Assembly: GCF_002407185.1 (NCBI RefSeq)
Contig: NZ_CP023563.1
Coordinates: forward strand, 2,914,001 to 2,978,000
Length of the DNA: 64,000 nucleotides
DNA from: Brachybacterium vulturis
Lineage (GTDB): Bacteria > Actinomycetota > Actinomycetes > Actinomycetales > Dermabacteraceae
Reading direction: 5' to 3'
The position numbers were made by a program, and so were the translations under genes. The notes beneath the pieces are model-generated. The model worked only from the letters and a program-made list of their open reading frames with translations, was not told where the DNA came from and made no database searches. Of this stretch, positions 36,716 through 44,911 are shown in pieces (positions within the stretch are counted from its first letter, which is position 1; the number at the start of each line of letters is the position of its first letter).

Positions 36716-39352
36716 TCACTCCCGCCGGGCGGGCTCCGCCTCGCCGTCGTCCCCGGCCACGACCAGCCGCAGGCCGTGGTCCCGCTCATCGACGGTGACC
36801 GCGACGCTCTGCCCGTCCTGCACCTCGCCGCGCAGGATCAGCCGGGCGAGACCGTCGCCGATCTCCTTCTGCACCAGGCGCTTGAGCGGACGCGCCCCGT
36901 ACAGCGGGTCGAAGCCCTCCGCAGCGAGCCAGCGGGTGGCGGACTCCTCCACGGCCAGCGTGATGCGGCGCTCCCGCAGACGCTCGGCGACCTCCTGGAC
37001 CTGCAGCGCGACGATGCTGCCCAGCTCGTCCCGATCCAGGGCGTCGAACATGACGATGTCGTCCAGGCGGTTGAGGAACTCCGGCTTGAACGAGGCCCGC
37101 ACCACCTGCATCACCCGATCGTGCTTCTCCTTCTCGGTGAGGGTCTGGTCCTGCAGGGCGACGGCCCCGAGGTTCGAGGTGAGGATGAAGATCGTGGAGC
37201 GGAAGTCCACGGTCCGTCCCTGACCGTCGGTGAGCCGACCGTCGTCGAGCACCTGCAGCAGCACGTCGAACACGTCCTGGTGCGCCTTCTCGATCTCGTC
37301 GAGCAGCACCACCGAGTACGGCCTGCGCCGCACCGCCTCGGTGAGCTGCCCGCCCTGGTCGTAGCCCACATATCCCGGAGGCGCGCCGACCAGCCGGGAG
37401 ACGGTGTGCTTCTCGCCGTACTCGGACATGTCGATGCGGATCATGGCCCGCTCGTCGTCGAAGAGGAACTCGGCCAGGGCCTTGGCGAGCTCGGTCTTGC
37501 CCACGCCCGTGGGTCCGAGGAACAGGAAGGAGCCGGTGGGGCGGTGCGGATCCGAGATCCCCGCCCGGGCCCGGCGCACGGCGTCCGAGACCTCGGCGAC
37601 CGCCCGCTGCTGACCGATCAGGCGCCGACCGATGATCTGCTCCATCTGCAGCAGCTTCTCGGTCTCGCCCTGCAGCAGCCGGCCGGACGGGATCCCGGTC
37701 CAGGCCTCGACCACCTCGGCGATGTCATCGGGCCCCACGTGATCGGCGACCATCGGCCGCTGCTGCTCGCTGTGCTCGTCGGACTCCTGCTCCTCCGCAT
37801 CGCGCAGCTGCTCCTTGAGCGCCGGGATGTCCCCGTACAGGATCTTGGAGGCGGCGGTCAGATCACCGTCACGCTGCGCCCGATCGGCCTGCATGCGGAG
37901 CTGCTCGAGCTGCGCCTTGAGATCGCCGACGAGGTTCAGGCCGGCCTTCTCCCGCTCCCAGCGGGCAGAGAGCTCGTCCATCTGCTCGGTCCGGTCGGCC
38001 AGCTGCGAGCGCACGGACTCCAGCTGGGCGAGGCTGCCCGGGTCCTCGCTGCCGGCGAGCGCGAGCTCCTCCATCTTCAGCCGATCCACCTGGCGGCGCA
38101 GGATGTCCAGCTGCTCGGGCGAGGAGTCCAGCTCCATGCGCTGACGAGAGGCCGCCTCGTCGACCAGGTCGATGGCCTTGTCCGGCAGCTGCCGGCCGGA
38201 GATATAGCGCGAGGACAGGGCCGCGGCCGCCACCAGCGCGGCATCGGTGATGGTGACCTTGTGGTGGGCCTCGTACTTGTCCTTGAGACCGCGCAGGATC
38301 GTCACCGTGTCCTCGACGCTGGGCTCGCCCACCAGCACCTGCTGGAAGCGCCGCTCGAGCGCGGGGTCCTTCTCGATGTTCTCGCGGTACTCGTCCAGGG
38401 TGGTGGCGCCGACCATCCGCAGCTCGCCGCGGGCGAGCATGGGCTTGAGCATGTTGCCGGCGTCCATCGAACCGTCGCCGGAGCCGCCGGCTCCGACCAC
38501 GGTGTGCAGCTCGTCGATGAAGGTGATGATCTGACCGTCGCTGCTGCGGATCTCGTCGAGCACGGCCTTCATCCGCTCCTCGAACTCGCCGCGGTACTTC
38601 GAGCCGGCGACCATCGAGGACAGATCGAGAGAGACCAGGCGCTTGCCGCGCAGGGAGTCCGGGACGTCGCCCGCGACGATCCGCTGTGCCAGCCCCTCCA
38701 CCACGGCGGTCTTGCCGACTCCCGGCTCACCGATCAGCACGGGGTTGTTCTTGGTGCGGCGCGAGAGCACCTGCACCACGCGGCGGATCTCGCCGTCGCG
38801 GCCGATCACCGGGTCCAGCTGACCCTCCCGGGCCAGCTCGGTGAGGTCGACGCCGAACTTCTCGAGGCTCTGGAAGGCGCCCTCGGGGTGCTGGGAATCC
38901 ATCTGGGTCATGCGGTCATCTCCTGTGGTCAGTTCCTGGACGGCATCGCGCAGGGCTCTCGGTGTCGCAGCGACCGCGGTGAGCAGTCGGGCGGCCGGGT
39001 CCTTGCCGAGCGCGATGCCGATCATCAGATGCTCGGTGGACAGGTAGGTGCGGTGGGCGGCATCCGCCTCCCGGCGGGCCGCTTCGAGGGCGTCGAACCC
39101 GGTGCCGACGAAGGTGGGGGACGATCCGCCGCTGGCACGCGGCAGCGCATCGATCGCCTGGGCGCTGCGGCGGATCACGTCCCCGGGCTCCGCGCCGACC
39201 TTCTCGAGGGCGGCACGACCGATGCCGTCGGCCTGCCCGGCCAGCGCCCACAGCAGGTGGAGGGAGCTGATCTGAGGATTGCCGAGCTCGACGGCCTTCT
39301 CCGCGGCGGCGGTGACGGCCTCCTGTGACCGGGTGGTGAACTGGAACTCCAC
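36716..39352 (-). CDS. clpB: ATP-dependent chaperone ClpB
   Basis: ClpB is a hexameric disaggregase that works with DnaK. The 878-residue protein has the N-terminal repeat domain, first AAA with Walker A GEPGVGKT at 208-215, the coiled-coil middle domain (about 400-530, with many Leu/Glu/Arg heptads), and second AAA with GPTGVGKT near 610. The start is a GTG at 39352 with GAGGAG just upstream, giving [12 protein letters not shown], the usual N-terminus. Upstream lies a HAIR-type inverted repeat, so it is probably repressed by HspR and induced by heat. Confidence 0.96.
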   Translation of the reverse strand: MEFQFTTRSQEAVTAAAEKAVELGNPQISSLHLLWALAGQADGIGRAALEKVGAEPGDVIRRSAQAIDALPRASGGSSPTFVGTGFDALEAARREADAAHRTYLSTEHLMIGIALGKDPAARLLTAVAATPRALRDAVQELTTGDDRMTQMDSQHPEGAFQSLEKFGVDLTELAREGQLDPVIGRDGEIRRVVQVLSRRTKNNPVLIGEPGVGKTAVVEGLAQRIVAGDVPDSLRGKRLVSLDLSSMVAGSKYRGEFEERMKAVLDEIRSSDGQIITFIDELHTVVGAGGSGDGSMDAGNMLKPMLARGELRMVGATTLDEYRENIEKDPALERRFQQVLVGEPSVEDTVTILRGLKDKYEAHHKVTITDAALVAAAALSSRYISGRQLPDKAIDLVDEAASRQRMELDSSPEQLDILRRQVDRLKMEELALAGSEDPGSLAQLESVRSQLADRTEQMDELSARWEREKAGLNLVGDLKAQLEQLRMQADRAQRDGDLTAASKILYGDIPALKEQLRDAEEQESDEHSEQQRPMVADHVGPDDIAEVVEAWTGIPSGRLLQGETEKLLQMEQIIGRRLIGQQRAVAEVSDAVRRARAGISDPHRPTGSFLFLGPTGVGKTELAKALAEFLFDDERAMIRIDMSEYGEKHTVSRLVGAPPGYVGYDQGGQLTEAVRRRPYSVVLLDEIEKAHQDVFDVLLQVLDDGRLTDGQGRTVDFRSTIFILTSNLGAVALQDQTLTEKEKHDRVMQVVRASFKPEFLNRLDDIVMFDALDRDELGSIVALQVQEVAERLRERRITLAVEESATRWLAAEGFDPLYGARPLKRLVQKEIGDGLARLILRGEVQDGQSVAVTVDERDHGLRLVVAGDDGEAEPARRE

Positions 39353-39378
39353 GGGGCTCCTCTCCTGAGTGCTCTGGC

Positions 39379-39401
39379 GTCGTGGACCTGAACTCCACGA
39401 C
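39379..39401. promoter_or_regulatory. Second inverted repeat in the clpB leader (8-bp arms, 7-bp gap)
   Basis: GTCGTGGA-N7-TCCACGAC lies between the HAIR element and the clpB start. The arm spacing equals that of HAIR but the sequence differs. It may be a second operator or an RNA hairpin in the leader. Confidence 0.5.
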
Positions 39402-39426
39402 ATCTGACACGGTCAACGACAGGCAA

Positions 39427-39447
39427 GTTGAGTCTATTCCACTCAAC
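39427..39447. promoter_or_regulatory. HAIR operator (HspR-binding inverted repeat) upstream of clpB
   Basis: GTTGAGT-N7-ACTCAAC matches the HAIR consensus CTTGAGT-N7-ACTCAAG except at the outermost pair, which is changed symmetrically. It lies about 75 bases before the clpB GTG. HspR itself is not encoded in the window. Confidence 0.85.
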
Positions 39448-39648
39448 CTATGTGCGGTCCGAGCAGATCTCGGTCCGATGCTGTCCCTGCGTCCACATCC
39501 CGTCCCCCGCCGCTGTTCCTCTCGGCGATGAGGGGAGCGCACGCCTGTAGCATCGCACTCGCACCAGGAGCCGTCGTCCCGCGGCACCACCGGCGCCGAC
39601 CTCGCGCCCCTCCTCCCTCGTCCCGCCGCCGTCGAAAATGAGGCCCCC

Positions 39649-41037
39649 ATGACTCAGCCCCCGACACCGCCGCAGAACAGCCAGTACATGCCCAACGGCC
39701 GTCCGCGGCCCGGCGCCCCCGGGGGCGCTCCCGGTGCGCCGTCCTCCCAGCCCCCGCCGCGCTACCTCGACTACGGCAACCCCCGCGCGTACGACACCTC
39801 GGTACGGCCCGCATCGGGGCTCACCGCAGCCCGCTTCGCACCGGCCCAGATCCAGCGCCCCGCTCAGGCCCAGCCCCAGTCCGCCTGGTCGACCCAGACC
39901 CGCCGGGTCCAGGACGTCACCCAGAATGCCACCCGGACGCCCACCGTGAACATCATGGTGTGGCTCGCCGTCCTCGTGCTCGGCATCTCCCTGCTGCTGG
40001 TCCTGGGCTACCTCTTCCTCCAGTTCGTCACCACGTCGAGCTCGAACCCGGTGTGGTGGCCGGTCACCGCCTTCCTCGCCTCGATCTCCCTGCTCACCAT
40101 CGCGCTGGTCATGTTCCTGGCAGATCGCTGGGATCCGCAGCCTGTGCCCCTGCTGCTCGTGGCGGTGTTCTGGGGTGCGGCCATCGCCGCCGGCATCAGC
40201 TACATCCTCAACACCCTGAACGGGCTCCTGGTCTACATGGTCACCGGCAGCGAGGCCGCCGCGGAGTTCGTCGGCCCCGTGCTCAGCGCACCCCTGGTCG
40301 AGGAGATCACCAAGGGTCTCGGGCTGCTGCTGCTGATGCTGCTCGCCCGTCGCTACTTCAACGGGCCGCTGGACGGCCTGATCTACGGCGCGCTGATCGG
40401 CGGCGGCTTCGCCTTCACCGAGAACATCCTCTACTACACCCGCGGACTCGAGGGGGCCGGCGCCGAGGGCGTGCTGTTCAGCTTCTTCTGGCGCGGCGTG
40501 ATGGGCATCTTCGGCCACGCGATCTACACAGCGGCCACGGGCATCATCGTCGGCGTCGTCGTGCGCAAGTGGGGCAGCGTCATGGGCTTCCTGGTGTTCC
40601 TGCCGGCGCTGATCCCCGGGATGCTGCTGCACGCAGTATGGAACTTCTCCGCCGTGCTCGGGCTCCCCACGGTGCTGATGTACGGCGGGCAGGGCCTCCT
40701 GGTGCTGCTGTGGCTGATCGTCATCGGCGTGCTGATCTGGGACGAGTCGCGACTGACCAGGGTCCGGCTGGGCGACTACGCCAACCAGGGCTGGCTCACC
40801 CATGAGGAGGTGGACATGCTCGCCACCTGGAGGGGTCGGGCCGAGGGCAAACGCTGGGCCTCGCAGATCGGTGCCAAGCCCGTGATGAAGAGATTCATCC
40901 GGGAGAGCGCGGACCTCGCCTCGATCCGTCAACGACTGCTGGCCGACGGCGCGAACCCGAAGGTCGTCGGGATCGAGCGGAACCTCCTGCTGCGGCTCAC
41001 CGCGAACCGGCAGGAGCTGCTGGCCTTCGCACGCTGA
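39649..41037 (+). CDS. PrsW-family intramembrane metalloprotease-like protein
   Basis: The 462-residue protein starts with about 100 residues rich in Pro, Gln and Ala, followed by eight or more membrane helices. PrsW hallmarks are present: VEEITKG near 213-219, FAFTENILYY, FGHAIYTAATG, and PGMLLHAVWN. In Bacillus, PrsW cuts an anti-sigma factor, and the substrate here is unknown. A soluble C-terminal tail of about 100 residues follows. The ATG at 39649 has GAGG a few bases upstream. It is divergent from clpB, whose HAIR element lies about 200 bases away. Confidence 0.9.
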   Translation: MTQPPTPPQNSQYMPNGRPRPGAPGGAPGAPSSQPPPRYLDYGNPRAYDTSVRPASGLTAARFAPAQIQRPAQAQPQSAWSTQTRRVQDVTQNATRTPTVNIMVWLAVLVLGISLLLVLGYLFLQFVTTSSSNPVWWPVTAFLASISLLTIALVMFLADRWDPQPVPLLLVAVFWGAAIAAGISYILNTLNGLLVYMVTGSEAAAEFVGPVLSAPLVEEITKGLGLLLLMLLARRYFNGPLDGLIYGALIGGGFAFTENILYYTRGLEGAGAEGVLFSFFWRGVMGIFGHAIYTAATGIIVGVVVRKWGSVMGFLVFLPALIPGMLLHAVWNFSAVLGLPTVLMYGGQGLLVLLWLIVIGVLIWDESRLTRVRLGDYANQGWLTHEEVDMLATWRGRAEGKRWASQIGAKPVMKRFIRESADLASIRQRLLADGANPKVVGIERNLLLRLTANRQELLAFAR

Positions 41038-41057
41038 GCCTCGGGGCGCTCTCCCGC

Positions 41058-41486
41058 TCAGTGCTCGTGGTGCGGATCCGAGTCCGGGCCGCGAGAGGAA
41101 TCGCGGCCGCGCAGCCGGTCGAACTGCCGGCGCTCACGCTTGGTGGGCCTGCCGGTGCCGCGCTCCCGGCGGGGCGGCGCCGCGGCCAGCTGGGGCGCCG
41201 GCTCCGGGCTGTGGTCCTCGTACGCCTCGCGAGCGATCGGCGCGCCCACCCGGGTGGTGAGGATCCGGGTGACGATCACGATCCGCTCCCGGCCCCGGGA
41301 GCGCACCCGCAATTCGTCTCCGACCACGATCTTCTGCGCCGCCTTGACCGGCTCCCCGTTGCGGCGCACGTGCCCGCCCCGGCAGGCGGCCGTCGCCGCG
41401 GAGCGGGTGGGCAGCAGCCGGGCGCTCCACAGCCACACGTCCAGGCGGATGGTCTGCGGCCCGTCCGCTCCGGCGAGGCCGCTCAT
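41058..41486 (-). CDS. S4-domain RNA-binding protein (Hsp15/RqcP-like)
   Basis: The 142-residue protein has an S4 domain from about 13 to 75 (IRLDVWLWSARLLPTRSAAT, then GHVRRNGEPVKAAQKIVVGD) and a basic tail with GRPTKRERRQFDRLRGR. Relatives bind stalled 50S subunits carrying peptidyl-tRNA (Hsp15, RqcP). The start ATG overlaps the amidase stop as ATGA, so it is last in a four-gene overlapping operon. The specific role here is inferred from family. Confidence 0.88.
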   Translation of the reverse strand: MSGLAGADGPQTIRLDVWLWSARLLPTRSAATAACRGGHVRRNGEPVKAAQKIVVGDELRVRSRGRERIVIVTRILTTRVGAPIAREAYEDHSPEPAPQLAAAPPRRERGTGRPTKRERRQFDRLRGRDSSRGPDSDPHHEH

Positions 41487-42949
41487 GCGCCGTGCGGCGT
41501 GCGCACCAGCGGCCACGGGTCGTGGGCCTCCAGCTGCGCGGCCACGGACAGCAGCAGGGCGTCGTCTCCGTGCCGGGTCGCGCCGAGGTGCACGCCGAAC
41601 GGCAGCTCGGCCCCGTCGACGACCTCCCGGTGCAGCGGGATGGCGATCGCGGCGGCACCGAGCATGTTCCAGGTGCTGGTCCAGGGCGTGAAGGCGCGCT
41701 GGGCGTCGAAGTCGGCGCCGCCGTCGGCCAGCTGCAGCTCCGCGGGGCGGGCAGGAGGACCAGCCAGTGCCGGGGTGATCACGACGTCGAAGGGGGCGAA
41801 GGCCTCCAGGGTGCGCCTGGAGAGCGTCTGCACACCGGTGAAGGCTCGGGCGAGGTCGACGCCGCTGTACCTGCGACCGCGCTCCCGCAGCCAGCGGGTG
41901 AGCTCGAGGAGCGTCCCCTCCTGCGCCTCGTCCAACGGGATCGAGGCCGCGCCGACGGTCCACAGAGGCATGAAGGCGGTCCAGTCCTCGGGGGTGAACG
42001 GGGCCGGGATATCGGTGAGCTCATGGCCGAGCCCGCGCAGCACCTCGAGTGCCCGCTCGAGGCCGCGCAGGGCGGCCGGGTGGACGGTGGTCTCCGCGGC
42101 CAGCGGTGCGCGCAGCACGCCGATCCGCAGCGGCCCGCTCGGCGCGCCCTCACTGTCGAGGCGGGTGAGGTAGGAGTCCGGAGCGGGGGCCGCGGGGGCG
42201 AAGTCCCCGATGCGCGGACCGGCGAGCAGATCGAGCCCGGCGGCGGCGTCCCGCACGCTGCGGGTCAGGATCCCGTCGGTGACCAGGCCCATCCCCTCAC
42301 TGCCGTACGGGCCCGGGGAGATGACTCCGCGAGAGGGCTTGAGACCGACGATGCCGCAGCAGGCGGCGGGGATGCGCACCGACCCGCCGCCGTCGGAGCC
42401 GTGGGCGAGCGGGACGATCCCGCTGGCCACCGCTGCGGCCGCGCCGCCGCTGGACCCGCCGGCAGTGCGGTCCAGGTCCCAGGGGGTGCGGGCGGGAGCC
42501 CCGGTGGCCGGCTCGGTGTAGCAGGGCAGTCCGAACTCCGGGGTCGAGGTCTTGCCGATGGTCAGGGTGCCGCCGTCGAGGATCTGCTGGGCGACCCCGT
42601 CGGTCAGCGTCGCGATGTTCCCGGCGAGCGCCGCGCTGCCCGCCTCGAAGGGTGCCCCGGCGACCTGGGTGAGGTCCTTGATCGGCAGCGGCACCCCGAG
42701 CAGCGGCAGCCGGTCGGCGAGCTCCTGGACAGCCCCGCCGCGACGGGACTCCTCGAGCCTTTCGGCCACGGCTCGGGCCTGCTCGCGGGTGAGCTCCTCC
42801 AGGAGATGGGCGAAGGCCCCCACCGCGGCGCCCGTCGATCGTGCGGCGTCGAGGGTGTGCTCGGCGAGATCCTCGACGTCGAGCTCTCCGGTGCGCAGGG
42901 CGGCGGCCGTCTCCAGCGCGCCGCGTGGTGTCTCGGGCTGCCCGCTCAC
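41483..42949 (-). CDS. Amidase, amidase-signature family
   Basis: The 488-residue protein has the Ser-cisSer-Lys catalytic set: Lys in PIKDLTQVAG, and the glycine/serine signature GGSSGGAAAAVASG followed by PLAHGSDGGGSVRIPA. It probably hydrolyses a small amide, but the substrate cannot be read. It is not GatA, because no gatB/gatC are adjacent and the motif context differs. It overlaps the neighbouring genes at both ends (ATGA), which implies co-translation with the LMW-PTP and S4 genes. Confidence 0.9.
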   Translation of the reverse strand: MSGQPETPRGALETAAALRTGELDVEDLAEHTLDAARSTGAAVGAFAHLLEELTREQARAVAERLEESRRGGAVQELADRLPLLGVPLPIKDLTQVAGAPFEAGSAALAGNIATLTDGVAQQILDGGTLTIGKTSTPEFGLPCYTEPATGAPARTPWDLDRTAGGSSGGAAAAVASGIVPLAHGSDGGGSVRIPAACCGIVGLKPSRGVISPGPYGSEGMGLVTDGILTRSVRDAAAGLDLLAGPRIGDFAPAAPAPDSYLTRLDSEGAPSGPLRIGVLRAPLAAETTVHPAALRGLERALEVLRGLGHELTDIPAPFTPEDWTAFMPLWTVGAASIPLDEAQEGTLLELTRWLRERGRRYSGVDLARAFTGVQTLSRRTLEAFAPFDVVITPALAGPPARPAELQLADGGADFDAQRAFTPWTSTWNMLGAAAIAIPLHREVVDGAELPFGVHLGATRHGDDALLLSVAAQLEAHDPWPLVRTPHGA

Positions 42950-43461
42950 CGCTGCTCCCCCGCTCTGCGCCGCTCCGCCTCGGGCACGGCGCTGCGCACG
43001 TGGTCGACGATCCCGGCGAGCGCGTCGTCGATCTGCTGCCAGGCGGTGTCGAAGTCGCCCTCGTCCCCGTACCAGGGGTCGCGGATGCCGGTGTCCTCGA
43101 CGGGGCGCGGCGCGAAGTCCCGCACCATCCGCACCGTCTTCGCGGCCCGGGAGGTGCCCAGCGCCTGCTGCACGGGGCCGACGTGGTCGTGGTCGAGCGT
43201 GAGCACGAGGTCGGCCGCCTGCAGCTCGGCGCTGTCCATCTGCCGGGCCCGGTGGCCGTCGGTTCCGATGCCGTGACGGCGCAGCAGGTCACCGGCGCGG
43301 GGGTCGATCGGGTTCCCGACCTCCCAGCCGGAGGTGCCTGCGGAGGCGACCTCGACGTGTTCTGCCAGGCCCGCCTGCTCGATGGCCTCGCGCAGGGCGT
43401 ACTCGGCCATCGGGGATCGGCAGATGTTGCCGGTGCAGATGGTGAGGATCCGGTAGGTCAT
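42946..43461 (-). CDS. Low-molecular-weight protein tyrosine phosphatase
   Basis: The 171-residue protein has the phosphate-binding loop CTGNICRS (nucleophile Cys9, Arg15) at the very N-terminus and the general-acid Asp128 in DPWYGDEGDF. This is the LMW-PTP fold, close to the arsenate-reductase-like and Ptp groups. The full catalytic set argues for a phosphatase. Its targets are unknown. It lies second in the GNAT-PTP-amidase-S4 overlapping operon. Confidence 0.93.
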   Translation of the reverse strand: MTYRILTICTGNICRSPMAEYALREAIEQAGLAEHVEVASAGTSGWEVGNPIDPRAGDLLRRHGIGTDGHRARQMDSAELQAADLVLTLDHDHVGPVQQALGTSRAAKTVRMVRDFAPRPVEDTGIRDPWYGDEGDFDTAWQQIDDALAGIVDHVRSAVPEAERRRAGEQR

Positions 43462-43826
43462 CGTCCGCCTCCGTCCTTCGGGTGGGCGGTGGTCTCCAGC
43501 AGGTCCGCGTACTCGCGGTGGCGTTCGATCCATCCGCGCACGAACCAGCAGGTGGGACGGACGGTCATGCCCAGGCCACGGATGTCGTCGAGAGCGAATC
43601 GCACGATCGCAGAGCCGATCCCGGCACCGGAGCGCTCGGGGGCGACCACGGTGGAGCGCAGGTCCCGCAGACGCACGCCGACGGCCAGGCCGTCGCCGTC
43701 CGGCGGATCCTCATCCTCATGGGCGAGGACGGCGACGACCTCGTCCCCGTCCAGCGCCTCGTAGCGGTCCCGATCGGCATTGTGGACCAGGCGCACCGCG
43801 CCCGGCTCGGCGGAGGTCTCATCCAT
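43458..43826 (-). CDS. Small GNAT-like acetyltransferase (YjdJ/COG2388 type)
   Basis: The 122-residue protein is a minimal GNAT fold. The acetyl-CoA loop is modified (VVAPERSGAGIGSAIVRFAL) and the end reads VRPTCWFVRGWIERHREYADLL, as in the YjdJ-like group of human-GNAT-like proteins. The substrate is unknown. The ATG at 43826 follows a TACCGT box by seven bases, so the mRNA is probably leaderless. It is the first gene of the operon running through LMW-PTP, amidase and S4. Confidence 0.85.
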   Translation of the reverse strand: MDETSAEPGAVRLVHNADRDRYEALDGDEVVAVLAHEDEDPPDGDGLAVGVRLRDLRSTVVAPERSGAGIGSAIVRFALDDIRGLGMTVRPTCWFVRGWIERHREYADLLETTAHPKDGGGR

Positions 43827-43833
43827 GCCGATC

Positions 43834-43843
43834 ACGGTACACT
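43834..43843. promoter_or_regulatory. Overlapping divergent -10 boxes of the GNAT operon and DUF952 gene
   Basis: On the minus strand TACCGT (43839-43834) ends seven bases before the ATG at 43826. On the plus strand TACACT (43838-43843) ends seven bases before the ATG at 43851. The two boxes share the bases TA at 43838-43839, so both promoters cannot be open together. Confidence 0.6.
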
Positions 43844-43850
43844 GCCGGTC

Positions 43851-44216
43851 ATGCCCGCGCCCCTGATCTGGCACATCACCGAACTGTCCGCCTGGGAGGC
43901 GGCGGTCCGGTCGGGCTCGTACACCCGCGCCACGCGCGATCGCGAGCTCGCCGACGAAGGTTTCCTCCATGCCTCCTGGCCCGAGCAGGTCTCGAAGGTC
44001 GCCAAGCGCGTCTACCCGGATCGCCCCGCAGCTCTGGTGATCCTCGAGATCGACGTGGCCCGTGTCGAGGCGGCCGGCATCGCCGTGGACATCGAGGCCG
44101 ATGTGGACGGCAAGGGTCGCGGCTACCCACACATCAAGGGCCCGCTGCCGGTCAGCGCCGTGGTCCGGCTGCGCCGCACCAAGTGGATCGGCCGAGAATT
44201 CGTGGTCGTCGCCTGA
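43851..44216 (+). CDS. DUF952 family protein
   Basis: The 121-residue protein matches DUF952: it opens WHITELSAWEAAV, has FLHASWPEQV with the conserved His-Ala/Ser, and YPHIKGPLPVSAV near the end. The family is widespread and uncharacterised, and I recall suggestions of a fold related to ADP-ribosyltransferases, which I cannot verify here. The ATG at 43851 is predicted to be leaderless. The stop codon is embedded in CTGATCGACGTGC, matching the start of the 54/55-bp repeat. Confidence 0.85.
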   Translation: MPAPLIWHITELSAWEAAVRSGSYTRATRDRELADEGFLHASWPEQVSKVAKRVYPDRPAALVILEIDVARVEAAGIAVDIEADVDGKGRGYPHIKGPLPVSAVVRLRRTKWIGREFVVVA

Positions 44217-44240
44217 TCGACGTGCCGAAAGGCTCCGGCG

Positions 44241-44246
44241 TACCAT
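44241..44246 (+). promoter_or_regulatory. Predicted leaderless -10 box of the YciO-like gene
   Basis: TACCAT ends five bases before the ATG at 44252. No ribosome site is present. Confidence 0.45.
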
Positions 44247-44251
44247 CGGGT

Positions 44252-44887
44252 ATGGCCAGGTCACGTCGCTCCGCGAAGTATCTCGATATCCATCCGCAGG
44301 ATCCGCAGCCACGCCTGATCGAGCAGGCGGTGGCGGTGCTGGAGGAAGGCGGCCTGATCGCCTACCCGACGGACTCCTGCTATGCACTGGGCTGCACGCT
44401 CGGCAACGCCGAGGGGCTCGAGCGCATCCGCCGGATCCGGCAGGTCGGCAAGGACCACCATTTCACGCTGGTGTGCGCGGACTTCTCGCAGCTGGGACAG
44501 TTCGTGCTGGTCTCGAACCCGACCTTCCGCCTGGTCAAGAACTCCACCCCCGGTCCGTACACCTTCATCCTCCCGGCCACCCGGGAGGTGCCGCGGAAGA
44601 TGGCGCATCCCAAGAAGCACACGGTCGGGGTGCGGATCCCGGATCACCGGGTGGCGCATGCCCTGGTCGAGGCGCTCGGCACACCGATCGTCTCCTCCAC
44701 CCTGATGCTGCCGGAGCAGGAGGAGCCGCCCACGGAGGGCTGGGTGGTCCAGGACCTGCTGGGCGAGCAGGTCGAGGCGATCATCGATTCCGGTGAGGTG
44801 GGCACGGAGCCGACCACGGTCGTCGACCTGTCCGGCGGCGACCTGGTGATCGCCCGGGAGGGTGCCGGGGACGTCAGCCGGTTCTGA
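44252..44887 (+). CDS. YciO/YrdC/Sua5-family protein (threonylcarbamoyl-AMP synthase-like)
   Basis: The 211-residue protein has the YrdC fold: GGLIAYPTDSCYALGCTLGN, the KxR-type substrate loop as RIRQVGKDHHFTLVC, PGPYTFILPAT, and HTVGVRIPDHRVAHAL. These details (DSCYALGC, KDHHFTLV) are closer to the YciO branch than to true TsaC/Sua5, which makes the t6A precursor, so activity in t6A synthesis is uncertain. It stands alone between DUF952 and a convergent transporter. Confidence 0.85.
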   Translation: MARSRRSAKYLDIHPQDPQPRLIEQAVAVLEEGGLIAYPTDSCYALGCTLGNAEGLERIRRIRQVGKDHHFTLVCADFSQLGQFVLVSNPTFRLVKNSTPGPYTFILPATREVPRKMAHPKKHTVGVRIPDHRVAHALVEALGTPIVSSTLMLPEQEEPPTEGWVVQDLLGEQVEAIIDSGEVGTEPTTVVDLSGGDLVIAREGAGDVSRF

Positions 44888-44911
44888 CCCCCCGGTCCGG
44901 GAGCGGAGTGC

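Noticed and set aside
41483..42949. GatA subunit of Asp/Glu-tRNA amidotransferase
   Set aside because: gatC and gatB are absent, and the gene sits in an unrelated overlapping operon. It is better called a general amidase.
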